From assembly GCA_052139695.1 (NCBI GenBank), contig JBKQWF010000056.1, positions 42,177 through 106,176 on the forward strand: DNA of 64,000 bases, in the 5' to 3' direction. This DNA comes from PLGF01 sp052139695. Its GTDB lineage: Bacteria > Verrucomicrobiota > Verrucomicrobiia > Limisphaerales > Palsa-1400. Position numbers and translations under genes: made by a program. Below, in pieces: positions 43,301 to 50,266 of the stretch (the stretch's first letter is position 1; every line of letters begins with the position of its first letter). The notes under the pieces are model-generated. The model was not told the DNA's origin, ran no database searches, and worked only from the letters and a program-made list of their open reading frames with translations.

Positions 43301-43942
43301 TTCTGCTGGGATTGCCGGGAATTGCGCCTGCGGAGCGACAAAGTCCGGTGTAAAAGCGGCTTTGGCCTGAGCCGCTTCCAGTCGAGCGCTTCCCGCGGGA
43401 GTGGGAAAAGCGAGCACGGCGATATCCTCGTAGTAATTGGCGGCCTTCTCGGGTTCCCGCAACGCCGCCTCAAAATGGCACGGCCCATCGACATTGGTCT
43501 CGGACCAAACAACCTTCTGCATCGAAAGCTCAGGTGTGATCCAAGGCCCGCCGCTGCCGCACCAGCCAGCGTCATTATTCATGTTGACTTGCAATCCCAG
43601 GCGGTGAGCTTCGGCGCACACATGCTGAAACAACTTGCGCCACACTGGCGAACCGAACGGAGCCTGGCCCTTGGGCGCCCCCTGGTCCACTTCCATGATC
43701 AGCACGCCGCCAATGTCGGCGCGCTGCATCGCCTCCAGGTCGGCGGTAATGCCGTTGCTGGTCAGGTTGCCGTTCAGCCAGAACCAATACACCCACGGCC
43801 GCGCCGAAGCCGGGGGATTAAGGAAGCCACTTTCCAAGCTGGAAGCGCTGCAAACGACTGCGGCGAAGGATAAGAATAGTGACAGGTACAGGAAACGGAG
43901 GAAAAAACGAGCATTCGGTTTCACCGGGAAGGAATGGGCCAT
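40307..43942 (-). CDS. Secreted GH106-type glycosidase (alpha-L-rhamnosidase family)
   Basis: The 1,211-residue protein has a signal peptide (FFLRFLYLSLFLSFAAVVCSAS) and the GH106 opening: FLNPPASARPWVYWFWLNGNLTSNGITADLEAMQRADIGGVLIMEV, QVNMNNDAGWCGSGGPWITPE, THIDSWETGSQNWTPRFREEFRARRGYDL, then HVYGKKIVGAESFT and RFVFHRYAMQPW. The C-terminal half holds several beta-sandwich domains (KWIWFNEGNPAIAAP, DLGKVAVIADVSLNGQKLGTLWKAPYRVEI). GH106 enzymes remove L-rhamnose from plant rhamnogalacturonan and other glycans. It stands alone on the minus strand between two toxin-antitoxin pairs. Confidence 0.85.
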   Translation of the reverse strand: MAHSFPVKPNARFFLRFLYLSLFLSFAAVVCSASSLESGFLNPPASARPWVYWFWLNGNLTSNGITADLEAMQRADIGGVLIMEVDQGAPKGQAPFGSPVWRKLFQHVCAEAHRLGLQVNMNNDAGWCGSGGPWITPELSMQKVVWSETNVDGPCHFEAALREPEKAANYYEDIAVLAFPTPAGSARLEAAQAKAAFTPDFVAPQAQFPAIPAEQTVPVEKVIDLTSKLGAGGHLDWQAPAGQWTILRFGHTSTGVENHPAPEAGLGLETDKLSQKATEAMFNGLMGKVIADSKPLAGKSLVRTHIDSWETGSQNWTPRFREEFRARRGYDLQPFLPALTGRIVGSAEISERFLWDVRQTVSDLLLENYAGCFRKLAHQHGISLSIEAYSTCPTEELAYAGEADEPMGEFWSWPKYMEAFSCTEMTSAGHVYGKKIVGAESFTAMDSEKWQGYPGNIKDLGDWAFCEGINRFVFHRYAMQPWTQNVRPGMAMGPWGLHYERTETWWEQSAAWHQYLARCQFLLQQGLFVADLCLLSPEGSPQTIDRQESFISKLPGEGGQPLDRPGHNFDICPPEVVLHRMSVRDGKLVLPDGMSYRLLALPQCDTMTPALLRKIKELVQEGATVAGARPVQSPSLSGYPACDTELTSLADELWGTNEITEEVAERSYGKGRVLCGTLFDQARALNRHRPSELGTAKWIWFNEGNPAIAAPVGPRYFRKQVKIEGGAMKSAQLIMTADNSFQCWINGQPAGQGDDFNRLYHADVARLLQAGSNLVTVTGVNGGEQPNPAGIIGALTIKFQNGRTVFIPTDASWEAAADNNSVNTWSSALELGTVGMAPWGDPGKADAGRNLYPDLEFLGQLLTQRGLPEDFSYIAQSGEHCLRFIHKRIGKTDLYFVANKTPRPQEVSCSFRVSGKRPELLWPERGEIQRAAQYEAGTGGTRMPLRLEACDSVFVVFRDRAEADQIVSATRDGAPAWAELDRTSRHKLTACVGQAGHYALSAAGGEKAQFDVAPLPPPLPIEGPWKVEFAKGMGGPAQASFQNLSSWSDQADPAIKYFSGTATYTRTFAAPGEMLGNGRRLFLDLGKVAVIADVSLNGQKLGTLWKAPYRVEITSALKPGENTLSVKVANLWINRQIGDELLPEDSERNANGTLKQWPEWLQNGGVSPTGRETFSSWRLWKRNDPLRESGLLGPVRIVSTQSVQIKSGDFH

Positions 43943-43978
43943 TGCGTGAAAAGCTGCTCACTGGATTTTGCGAACCTA

Positions 43979-44295
43979 TTAGCTTTTTTTGCCAGGACCA
44001 GACAACCATGTGAGGGGATCGGAAGCACTTGGCATTAAGGCACGAAAAACCAACGTTCCCGCCGCGAGGCCGTACAAAATAAAAAATGGACCAAGTTACG
44101 TCGCCTCACGTCATTGATGATTTGAGAGTTTACCTTGAGCAGATGTCCTGCGGAGGTGGGAGCCTGCTTGATTTGATCGAGGGCTTTGTCCACGTCTTCG
44201 CGAAATCGGAAGGCCAAACGGTCTGAAATCTTTCGGTATTGTCGATCAAACCGTTTAATTTGGTCGGGAAAATCAGGGTGATAAAGCACCCTCAT
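43979..44295 (-). pseudogene. Second RelE/ParE-like toxin gene, frameshifted near its 3' end
   Basis: From ATG 44295 the frame gives MRVLYHPDFPDQIKRFDRQY ... VRRRNLVHFLFCTASRRERWFFVP and stops at 44035. Shifting frame just before the stop, at a run of five T, the sequence continues ALMPSASDPLTWLSGPGKKS to TAA at 43979-43981; SxSDPLTWL is a typical C-terminus of this toxin family. Loss of one T would explain the lesion. As it stands an 86-residue product is made. The start overlaps the antitoxin stop by 4 bp. Confidence 0.65.
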
Positions 44296-44495
44296 TGGAG
44301 CGCTTTCCGAAATTCATCCTCCGTCATTCCCTTCACTTTCCCTTTAATTACTTCTTCCATCCCCAGGACTGCCTGGGCGATTTCATCCGCACTCCGCTGT
44401 TCAGCAACAACGTCGGCCACGATGCGCCTAGCCAATTCAAGACGTTCGTCTTGCGGAAGTCCAAGAACGGCTTCGGCTATGTCTCGCGCAGTCAT
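44292..44495 (-). CDS. Antitoxin partner of the second RelE/ParE-like module
   Basis: The 67-residue protein begins MTARDIAEAVLGLPQDERLELARRI and ends KGMTEDEFRKALQ, an all-helical small antitoxin-like protein. Its TGA overlaps the toxin ATG, the standard arrangement. An open frame extends upstream to 44708 but the conserved part begins at ATG 44495. Function is inferred from the pairing with the toxin. Confidence 0.65.
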   Translation of the reverse strand: MTARDIAEAVLGLPQDERLELARRIVADVVAEQRSADEIAQAVLGMEEVIKGKVKGMTEDEFRKALQ

Positions 44496-44789
44496 GACTT
44501 CAACTTGATTCACTGCCAAAGAAACGCAAGGAAAACCTCTGCGCCATCTCGCAAAAAAAGGTTGGAATTCGCCAAGGAGGGTAAAGCGCTCGCTGACACT
44601 TCTGCCAAGGTTGGCCCATGAATTCACCTGTGAGCCCGGCGCTTGTCTTGCGTTCCGAGTGTTTTCATCCTGGCGCTCTTCCTCAATCGGTGAGGCGGCG
44701 CTGTCCACCCTTCGCGGTGGCTCTGCTACGGAGGACGGGCCGCACCGCCCATTCTTTCCTCACTGCGGGAAACATGAAGAGGAAAATTT

Positions 44790-44811
44790 GGGCGGAGCGG
44801 CAGCTCCGCCC
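44790..44811. repeat. TGCC-loop hairpin, third copy
   Basis: GGGCGGAGC (44790-44798) pairs with GCTCCGCCC (44803-44811) around GGCA, the reverse complement of the TGCC loop of the hairpins at 33404 and 34792, and is preceded by AAAATTT as those are followed by AATTT in the other orientation. It lies in the 440-bp gap 44496-44935, which otherwise has no convincing gene. Confidence 0.55.
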
Positions 44812-44935
44812 CACCAAACACATCAGCGAAATTGAATTAGCTCCAGCCACAATGGCGTCTAAACTGCATTAGCTTTATGAAAGCCTGCCGGCTCGCGCGG
44901 CCATCATCGAATTCAATGATCAGTCAAACGAAATT

Positions 44936-46342
44936 ATGAAAAACAATCTTGACGCCAAATCCGGCCTTAATCGAAGGGATTTTCTCCACAGGGCGGCTGG
45001 GGCGGGTTTGACGGCGGCCATTCTTCCTCAAATCATTCCCAGTTCAGCCCTGGGGGCCGACGGGGCCGCGGCTCCCAGCAATCGTGTCGAGGTCGGCGTC
45101 GTTGGTTGCGGACCGCAAGGGACCGGCGACATGACTAATTTTCTGCGCTGCAACGATTGCCGAGTCGTGGCGGTGTGCGACGTCAAAAATGAACAGGCGG
45201 AACAAGCGCGCAACATCGTCAATCAGCACTACGGCAACAATGATTGCCGCACCTACCGCGACTTTCGCGATTTGGTCGCGCGCCCCGACATTGACGCTTG
45301 CCTGATCGCGACACCCGATCATTGGCATGTGCTGACGGCGCTGGCCGCCGTCAACTCCGGCAAAGACGTTTACGTTGAGAAACCGCTGGGGTTAAGCCTG
45401 GCGGAAGATCGGGCTTTGCGGGCAGCCGTGCGCCACAAAAAGCGGATCTTTCAATTCGGCACCCAGCAGCGCTCAGGGCGATGGTTCCGGCTCGCCGCCG
45501 AATTGGCCCGCAACAGCGCCATTGGCCAGCTTAAGCATATCAACGCCTGGGCTCCGGGCAGCGCCTCCGGTGGGTCGCGCGAGGTCGTTCCGGTGCCGGA
45601 GGGATGGGACTACGAAATGTGGCTGGGACCGGCCGCCGAGCGGCCAATGACCCAGGATTTGTGCTCGGCCGACGGCAATAAAAAGACATGGTGGTTTGTT
45701 TCGGATTTTGCCGTGGGCTTCATTGCCGGCTGGGGCATCCATCCGTTGGACATCGCGGCGTGGGGCGCGGGCGACCTGATGAACGGGCCATTTACCGTCG
45801 AGGGCCGTGGCAATTATCGCTTGGCCGAGGGCATTTGCGACACGGCGACGATCTGTGAAGTGGACTATCGTTTTGCCAGCGGGTTAACCATGAAATACGT
45901 CGGCGTGCCCAACGGCGGGAATGCCGATAAGCCTACCGGCGAACCGTTCCTGCATGGCGAGGAATGGGGCAAGCGTTATCGGCGCATTACTTCACACGGC
46001 ACCGCCTTTGAAGGCACGGAGGGATGGGCCCATGTGGATCGGTCAGGCATCAATTTGCAGCCGGAAAACCTCATCGACCGCAACCCGGATGATTTCAAGG
46101 TCAAGCTCATTCGCAGCCCGGACCATGCCGCTAATTTCATCGAGTGCGTCAAGAGCCGCGCTGAAACCGTGTGCCCCATCGACGCCGCGGTCAAAGCCGA
46201 CATTCTTTGCCATACCGGCAATATTGCCATGCTCCTGAGGCGCAAGCTGACATTCGACTTTAACCACGAGCAATTCGTGCGCGATGACGAGGCCAACCGC
46301 CGCCTGGAAGTGCGGGCGATGCGCGCACCCTGGCATATTTGA
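44936..46342 (+). CDS. Tat-exported Gfo/Idh/MocA-family oxidoreductase
   Basis: The 468-residue protein starts with a twin-arginine signal (LNRRDFLHRAAGAGLTAAILP, residues 11-31). A Rossmann domain follows with VGVVGCGPQGTGDM, the family's EKP motif in DVYVEKPLG, and QFGTQQRSGRWFR. The C-terminal substrate domain contains WGIHPLDIAAWG. Such enzymes oxidise or reduce sugar hydroxyls with a tightly bound NAD(P). It leads a five-gene operon with a ThuA fusion, sugar isomerase/epimerase, a second Gfo/Idh/MocA protein and a GH2-like enzyme, which suggests oxidation of a glycoside outside the cytoplasm. Confidence 0.9.
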   Translation: MKNNLDAKSGLNRRDFLHRAAGAGLTAAILPQIIPSSALGADGAAAPSNRVEVGVVGCGPQGTGDMTNFLRCNDCRVVAVCDVKNEQAEQARNIVNQHYGNNDCRTYRDFRDLVARPDIDACLIATPDHWHVLTALAAVNSGKDVYVEKPLGLSLAEDRALRAAVRHKKRIFQFGTQQRSGRWFRLAAELARNSAIGQLKHINAWAPGSASGGSREVVPVPEGWDYEMWLGPAAERPMTQDLCSADGNKKTWWFVSDFAVGFIAGWGIHPLDIAAWGAGDLMNGPFTVEGRGNYRLAEGICDTATICEVDYRFASGLTMKYVGVPNGGNADKPTGEPFLHGEEWGKRYRRITSHGTAFEGTEGWAHVDRSGINLQPENLIDRNPDDFKVKLIRSPDHAANFIECVKSRAETVCPIDAAVKADILCHTGNIAMLLRRKLTFDFNHEQFVRDDEANRRLEVRAMRAPWHI

Positions 46343-46345
46343 AGA

Positions 46346-48019
46346 ATGGCTTCCAAACTTATGAGAATAACCAAGGGCATTTTTTTATTGTTCGCCGGGG
46401 TCAGTGCCTTGGCCGCAGCGCCGAATTTGCTGGCTGTGGACGCTGCACCCGCGTTCCGAGTATTGGTTTTTTCGAAGACGACGGGCTTTCGTCACGCTTC
46501 CATTACCAATGGCATTGCCGCGATTCACCAACTCGGCGAGCAACATAACTTCGGCGTGGATGCCACCGAAGATTCCGGCGCGTTTACCAGTGCAAATTTG
46601 GCGCGCTATCAAGCGGTGGTTTTCCTGAGCGTGACGGGTGAAGTGTTGGATTCGGAGGAGAAAGAGGCATTTCGTGATTACATCCTGGGCGGCGGAGGTT
46701 TAGCCGCGATTCACGGCGCCGCCTTCGGCCCGTCAGCCTGCGAAGACAAATGGTCTTGGTATGGAGACGCATTCTGCTGCGCTTTCAAAAACCATTCCGC
46801 CGTAGTCCGGGCCGCCGTCAATATAGAAGACAGATCGAATCCATCCGTGGCCGAGTTGCCTTTGTGCTGGCGGCGCAGCGATGAATGGTACAACTTCACC
46901 GGCACGCCCCGCGGTTGCGCCCGAGTGCTGGCGACGGTGGACGAATCGACTTATTCCGGCGGAACAATGGGGGCCGATCACCCGATATCCTGGTGCCGGC
47001 GCGTCGGCAACGGCCGGATGTGGTACACAGCCATGGGTCACAATCCTGAGGCTTTCAGTGAACCGCTCTTGCTCGAGCATATCCTGGGAGGAATCCTGAC
47101 CGTCGCGGGACAGGTGCCGGCGGATTTTGCTCCGAACTCCTCACGGACTTGGAGACAGAGGGACGGCACGATCAGCCTGGTACAGGATGGCCAGCCCATC
47201 TGGCAGTTCAACTTCGGGACCCATGAATCCAAGCCTTTTTTCAACCCGGTGGCTTTGCCAGACGGGCCGTCGTTGACCTGGAATAGCCCGCCGGACCATC
47301 GCTGGCACCATGCGTTGTGGTTTTCGTGGAAATACATCAATGGCCTCAATTACTGGGAGGAAGATCCCAAGACGGGCGTTGCAGAGGGAGTCACCGCCTG
47401 GCAACCACCGCGAACCCAAATAAACTGGGCGGATTACTCTGCTCGCATTGAAATGGACCTCGATTACCACCCTCCCGGCGCTTCTTCGGTGATGACAGAA
47501 CACCGCGTCATTGGAGTTTCCCCGCCCGAGAGCGACGGCTCCTATCATTTGGATTGGGAACTGACCTTCACCGCGGGGGACAAAGACGTGCTTTTGGACC
47601 GCACGCCGATTCCTGGCGATCCTGGCGGCCAGGCATGGGGAGGCTATGCGGGCTTGTCGGTGCGGTTTCCGCATGAAATGGAAGACATACAAACCTGGAC
47701 GAGCCAGGGACCTATTGCCTATACCAACGGCACCTATCGTGGCAGCGCCTTGGCCATGGATTACTCAGGGGTCATCGAAAAGCTGGCGGCAGGCATTGCC
47801 ATTCTGGACCATCCGGCCAATCTCAACAGCCCTTCGCCCTGGTATGCGATTTACAACAGCAACATGAGCTACTTTAGCCCAGCCGTGATTTGTTATCATG
47901 CACAGGCGCTCGAAGCGCATCAAAGCCTGTCGCTGCATTACCGGGTGGTCGTGCATCCTGGGCGCTGGACGCCGGAGCAATTGCGCGCCGCTGAAGATCG
48001 TTACGCGGCGCGACCCTAA
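46346..48019 (+). CDS. ThuA domain fused to a PmoA-like (DUF6807) domain
   Basis: The 557-residue secreted protein has a signal peptide (about residues 6-30). A ThuA-type domain follows: FRVLVFSKTTGFRHASITNGIAAI, GGGLAAIHGAA, GRMWYTAMGHNPEAF (to about 255). The C-terminal DUF6807/PmoA-like beta-rich domain contains FNPVALPDGPSLTWNSPPDHRWHHALWFSW and PSPWYAIYN. ThuA proteins take part in 3-keto-sugar formation from disaccharides; the role of DUF6807 is unknown. It begins 3 bp after the first oxidoreductase gene, so the two are co-expressed. The fusion may channel an oxidised sugar between domains. Confidence 0.8.
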   Translation: MASKLMRITKGIFLLFAGVSALAAAPNLLAVDAAPAFRVLVFSKTTGFRHASITNGIAAIHQLGEQHNFGVDATEDSGAFTSANLARYQAVVFLSVTGEVLDSEEKEAFRDYILGGGGLAAIHGAAFGPSACEDKWSWYGDAFCCAFKNHSAVVRAAVNIEDRSNPSVAELPLCWRRSDEWYNFTGTPRGCARVLATVDESTYSGGTMGADHPISWCRRVGNGRMWYTAMGHNPEAFSEPLLLEHILGGILTVAGQVPADFAPNSSRTWRQRDGTISLVQDGQPIWQFNFGTHESKPFFNPVALPDGPSLTWNSPPDHRWHHALWFSWKYINGLNYWEEDPKTGVAEGVTAWQPPRTQINWADYSARIEMDLDYHPPGASSVMTEHRVIGVSPPESDGSYHLDWELTFTAGDKDVLLDRTPIPGDPGGQAWGGYAGLSVRFPHEMEDIQTWTSQGPIAYTNGTYRGSALAMDYSGVIEKLAAGIAILDHPANLNSPSPWYAIYNSNMSYFSPAVICYHAQALEAHQSLSLHYRVVVHPGRWTPEQLRAAEDRYAARP

Positions 48020-48036
48020 CCAATGGAGAGCTGAGA

Positions 48037-48918
48037 ATGAACAGAATAAGTCTCGGAGTAAACATGGAATTCGTCCGCCACGAGGATAAGTCCTTCGAGT
48101 GGGGAGTGATCAAAGCGGCGGAACTGGGTTATGATTATGTCGAGCCCATGGTCCATTGGGGCCGCGAATTGTTGAGCGAGGCCGGTTATTTCCACAGCGT
48201 TTCCATGCTGGATGATCCGTTGCGGCTCAAGCGCGCCTGCGAGAATCATGAGATAAAACTTTCCGGCCTTTCGGCTCACACGCCGATTACCAAGCCGGAG
48301 ATCGGCGTGGAGTATCTCAAGCAAGCCATCCGTTTCGCCGCGGAGTGCGGGGCGCCTGTGGTCAACACCGACGAAGGTCCCAAGCAGCCGTGGACGACAG
48401 AAGAAGAAGACTTCACCCTCATGCGCTATACGCTCATGGAAGCGTCGAAGGTGGCGGAGCCGCGCGGCGTCCTCATTGGCTTGGAGCCGCACCAGCAGTA
48501 CAGCAAACATCCAGCCGGATTGGACCGCATTTACAAGCTGGTGAAGAGTCCGGCCATCGGCATTAACTTCGACACGGGCAACAGTTACCTTTGCGGGGAA
48601 GACCCTTACCTTTGGCTGGAAAGAGTGCTCGACCGGCTTGTCCATTTGCACGCCAAAGATATTTCGGAGCGCCAATCTTCCAGCGAACGCGGCAAGGTCA
48701 CCGGGACGGCGGTGGGATGCGCTTGCGGCGATGGTGTCATTGACTGGGAACGGGTCATCCGCATTTGTCAGCGGGCCAAACGCGACATTGTGCTTTCTGT
48801 GGAATGTGGAACGGTCGATCAGGCCGAACGGTCCATCGCCCATCTTAAAAAAATGTTGAAGAAGGCTGACCGCGCCGTCGTCAGCCAGCAGCACGAGAGG
48901 TTTAAAAATCATGAATAA
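48037..48918 (+). CDS. Sugar phosphate isomerase/epimerase-family (AP-endonuclease-like TIM barrel) protein
   Basis: The 293-residue cytoplasmic protein has no signal peptide and shows the xylose-isomerase-like barrel: LGVNMEFVRHEDKSFEWGVIKAAELGYDYVEP, KLSGLSAHTPI, APVVNTDEGPK, VLIGLEPHQQYS, GINFDTGNSYLCGEDPYLWLERVLDRLVHLHAKDI and VLSVECGT. The Glu and His residues in GLEPH, FDTGN, HAKD and VECG are the usual metal ligands. It follows GGAGAG 8 nt upstream and overlaps the next gene by 8 bp. Relatives epimerise or eliminate from keto-sugars, fitting an oxidative glycoside pathway. Confidence 0.85.
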   Translation: MNRISLGVNMEFVRHEDKSFEWGVIKAAELGYDYVEPMVHWGRELLSEAGYFHSVSMLDDPLRLKRACENHEIKLSGLSAHTPITKPEIGVEYLKQAIRFAAECGAPVVNTDEGPKQPWTTEEEDFTLMRYTLMEASKVAEPRGVLIGLEPHQQYSKHPAGLDRIYKLVKSPAIGINFDTGNSYLCGEDPYLWLERVLDRLVHLHAKDISERQSSSERGKVTGTAVGCACGDGVIDWERVIRICQRAKRDIVLSVECGTVDQAERSIAHLKKMLKKADRAVVSQQHERFKNHE

Positions 48919-50266
48919 CCCACTTAACGACCGCATCCTTTCCGCGCCGCTTACCCGGCGGCAATTCCTCGCCACCTCCACCAAAGCGGCCGCAACCGCC
49001 ACGCTGGCCGGCGCATTGCCGCGCCCCGGCTACACCGCGGAAGATAACACCATCAAAATCGTGCTGGTCGGCTGCGGCGGACGCGGCACTGGCGCAGCCG
49101 CGCAGGCCCTCTCGACCCAGGGACCGACCAAGCTCTGGGCCATGGCTGATTTCTTTGACAACCGCCTGCAGAACAGCCTCAGCGTGCTAAAACAACAGAA
49201 GTCGGACCAGGTGGATGTCCCGCCCGAGCGGCAGTTTGTCGGGATGGACGCTTTCAAGAAGGCGATGGACACGGTGGACAAGGGCAGCGTCGTCCTCCTG
49301 GCGACGCCACCGGCCTTCCGGCCCATTCACGTGGAATATGCCGTCTCCAAAGACCTTCACATTTTCATGGAGAAGTCTTTCGCGGTGGATGCTCCGGGCA
49401 TCCGGCGCATCCTCAAATGCGGCGCGGAAGCCCAGCGGAAAAACTTAAAAGTAGCCACCGGGCTGAGATGCCGGCACGACGCGGCCATGGAGGAGGCGGT
49501 GAAGAAGATTCACGACGGAGCGATTGGCGACACCCGCATGTGCTGGGCTTACCGGATGCATGGCCCGGTCGGGGACCGGGCGCGGGAAGCGTCCTGGAAT
49601 GAGCTAGCCTACCAGATCGCCAACTTCGCCGGCTTCACCTGGCTCAATGGTTCTTTCCTCGTCGATTGGGTGATTCATAACATCGACAACTGCTGCTGGA
49701 TCAAGAACGACTGGCCGGTTTCCGTCCAAGGCATGGGCGGGCGGCAGGTCCGGCGCGACCCTGACCAGCTCTTCGATCATTACGGCGCCGAATACACTTT
49801 CTCCGACGGCACGCGCATGATGGCACAAGGCCGGCACTTGGAACACTGTTGGGATTACTTTGGCGTCCAAATCCATGGAACGACCGGCAGCGCCCTCCTG
49901 GGTGAAGGCGTGGACGATCCGCGGCTTTTCGCGGGTTTCAATCAAACCACCGCCAATGTGACTTGGCGTTTCAAAGGCCAGAAGAAGGACGCTTACCAAT
50001 TCGAGCACGACCTGCTCTTCGACGCCATTCGCAACGACAAACCGTACAATGAGAGCGAGTGGGGCGCGAAATCCAATCTGGCGGCGATCATGGGCCGCAT
50101 GGCTTGTGAGTCGGGCCAGAAGATCACGTGGGAAGAAGCGTTCAATTCAAACATCGAATTGGCGCCCGGACTGGCCTCGTTTACGAATGATTCCAATCCG
50201 CCGGTCATGCCCGATGCCAATGGCCGCTATCCCATCGCCGAACCCGGCAAGTCAATCATGTTGTGA
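48911..50266 (+). CDS. Second Tat-exported Gfo/Idh/MocA-family oxidoreductase
   Basis: The 451-residue protein has the Tat motif LTRRQFLATSTKAAATATLAG, then IKIVLVGCGGRGTGAAAQAL and the cofactor-contact motif DLHIFMEKSFAVD, where EKS replaces the usual EKP. Later WVIHNIDNCCWI provides the conserved His of the substrate site. It differs clearly from the first copy (44936), so the two probably act on different substrates or steps. It overlaps the isomerase gene before it and ends where the GH2-like open frame begins. Confidence 0.88.
   Translation: MNNPLNDRILSAPLTRRQFLATSTKAAATATLAGALPRPGYTAEDNTIKIVLVGCGGRGTGAAAQALSTQGPTKLWAMADFFDNRLQNSLSVLKQQKSDQVDVPPERQFVGMDAFKKAMDTVDKGSVVLLATPPAFRPIHVEYAVSKDLHIFMEKSFAVDAPGIRRILKCGAEAQRKNLKVATGLRCRHDAAMEEAVKKIHDGAIGDTRMCWAYRMHGPVGDRAREASWNELAYQIANFAGFTWLNGSFLVDWVIHNIDNCCWIKNDWPVSVQGMGGRQVRRDPDQLFDHYGAEYTFSDGTRMMAQGRHLEHCWDYFGVQIHGTTGSALLGEGVDDPRLFAGFNQTTANVTWRFKGQKKDAYQFEHDLLFDAIRNDKPYNESEWGAKSNLAAIMGRMACESGQKITWEEAFNSNIELAPGLASFTNDSNPPVMPDANGRYPIAEPGKSIML

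Noticed and set aside
40307..43942. GH106 gene as cargo of a composite element formed by the two toxin-antitoxin pairs
   Set aside because: The two modules differ in sequence and no terminal repeats flank the block, so mobility is not supported.
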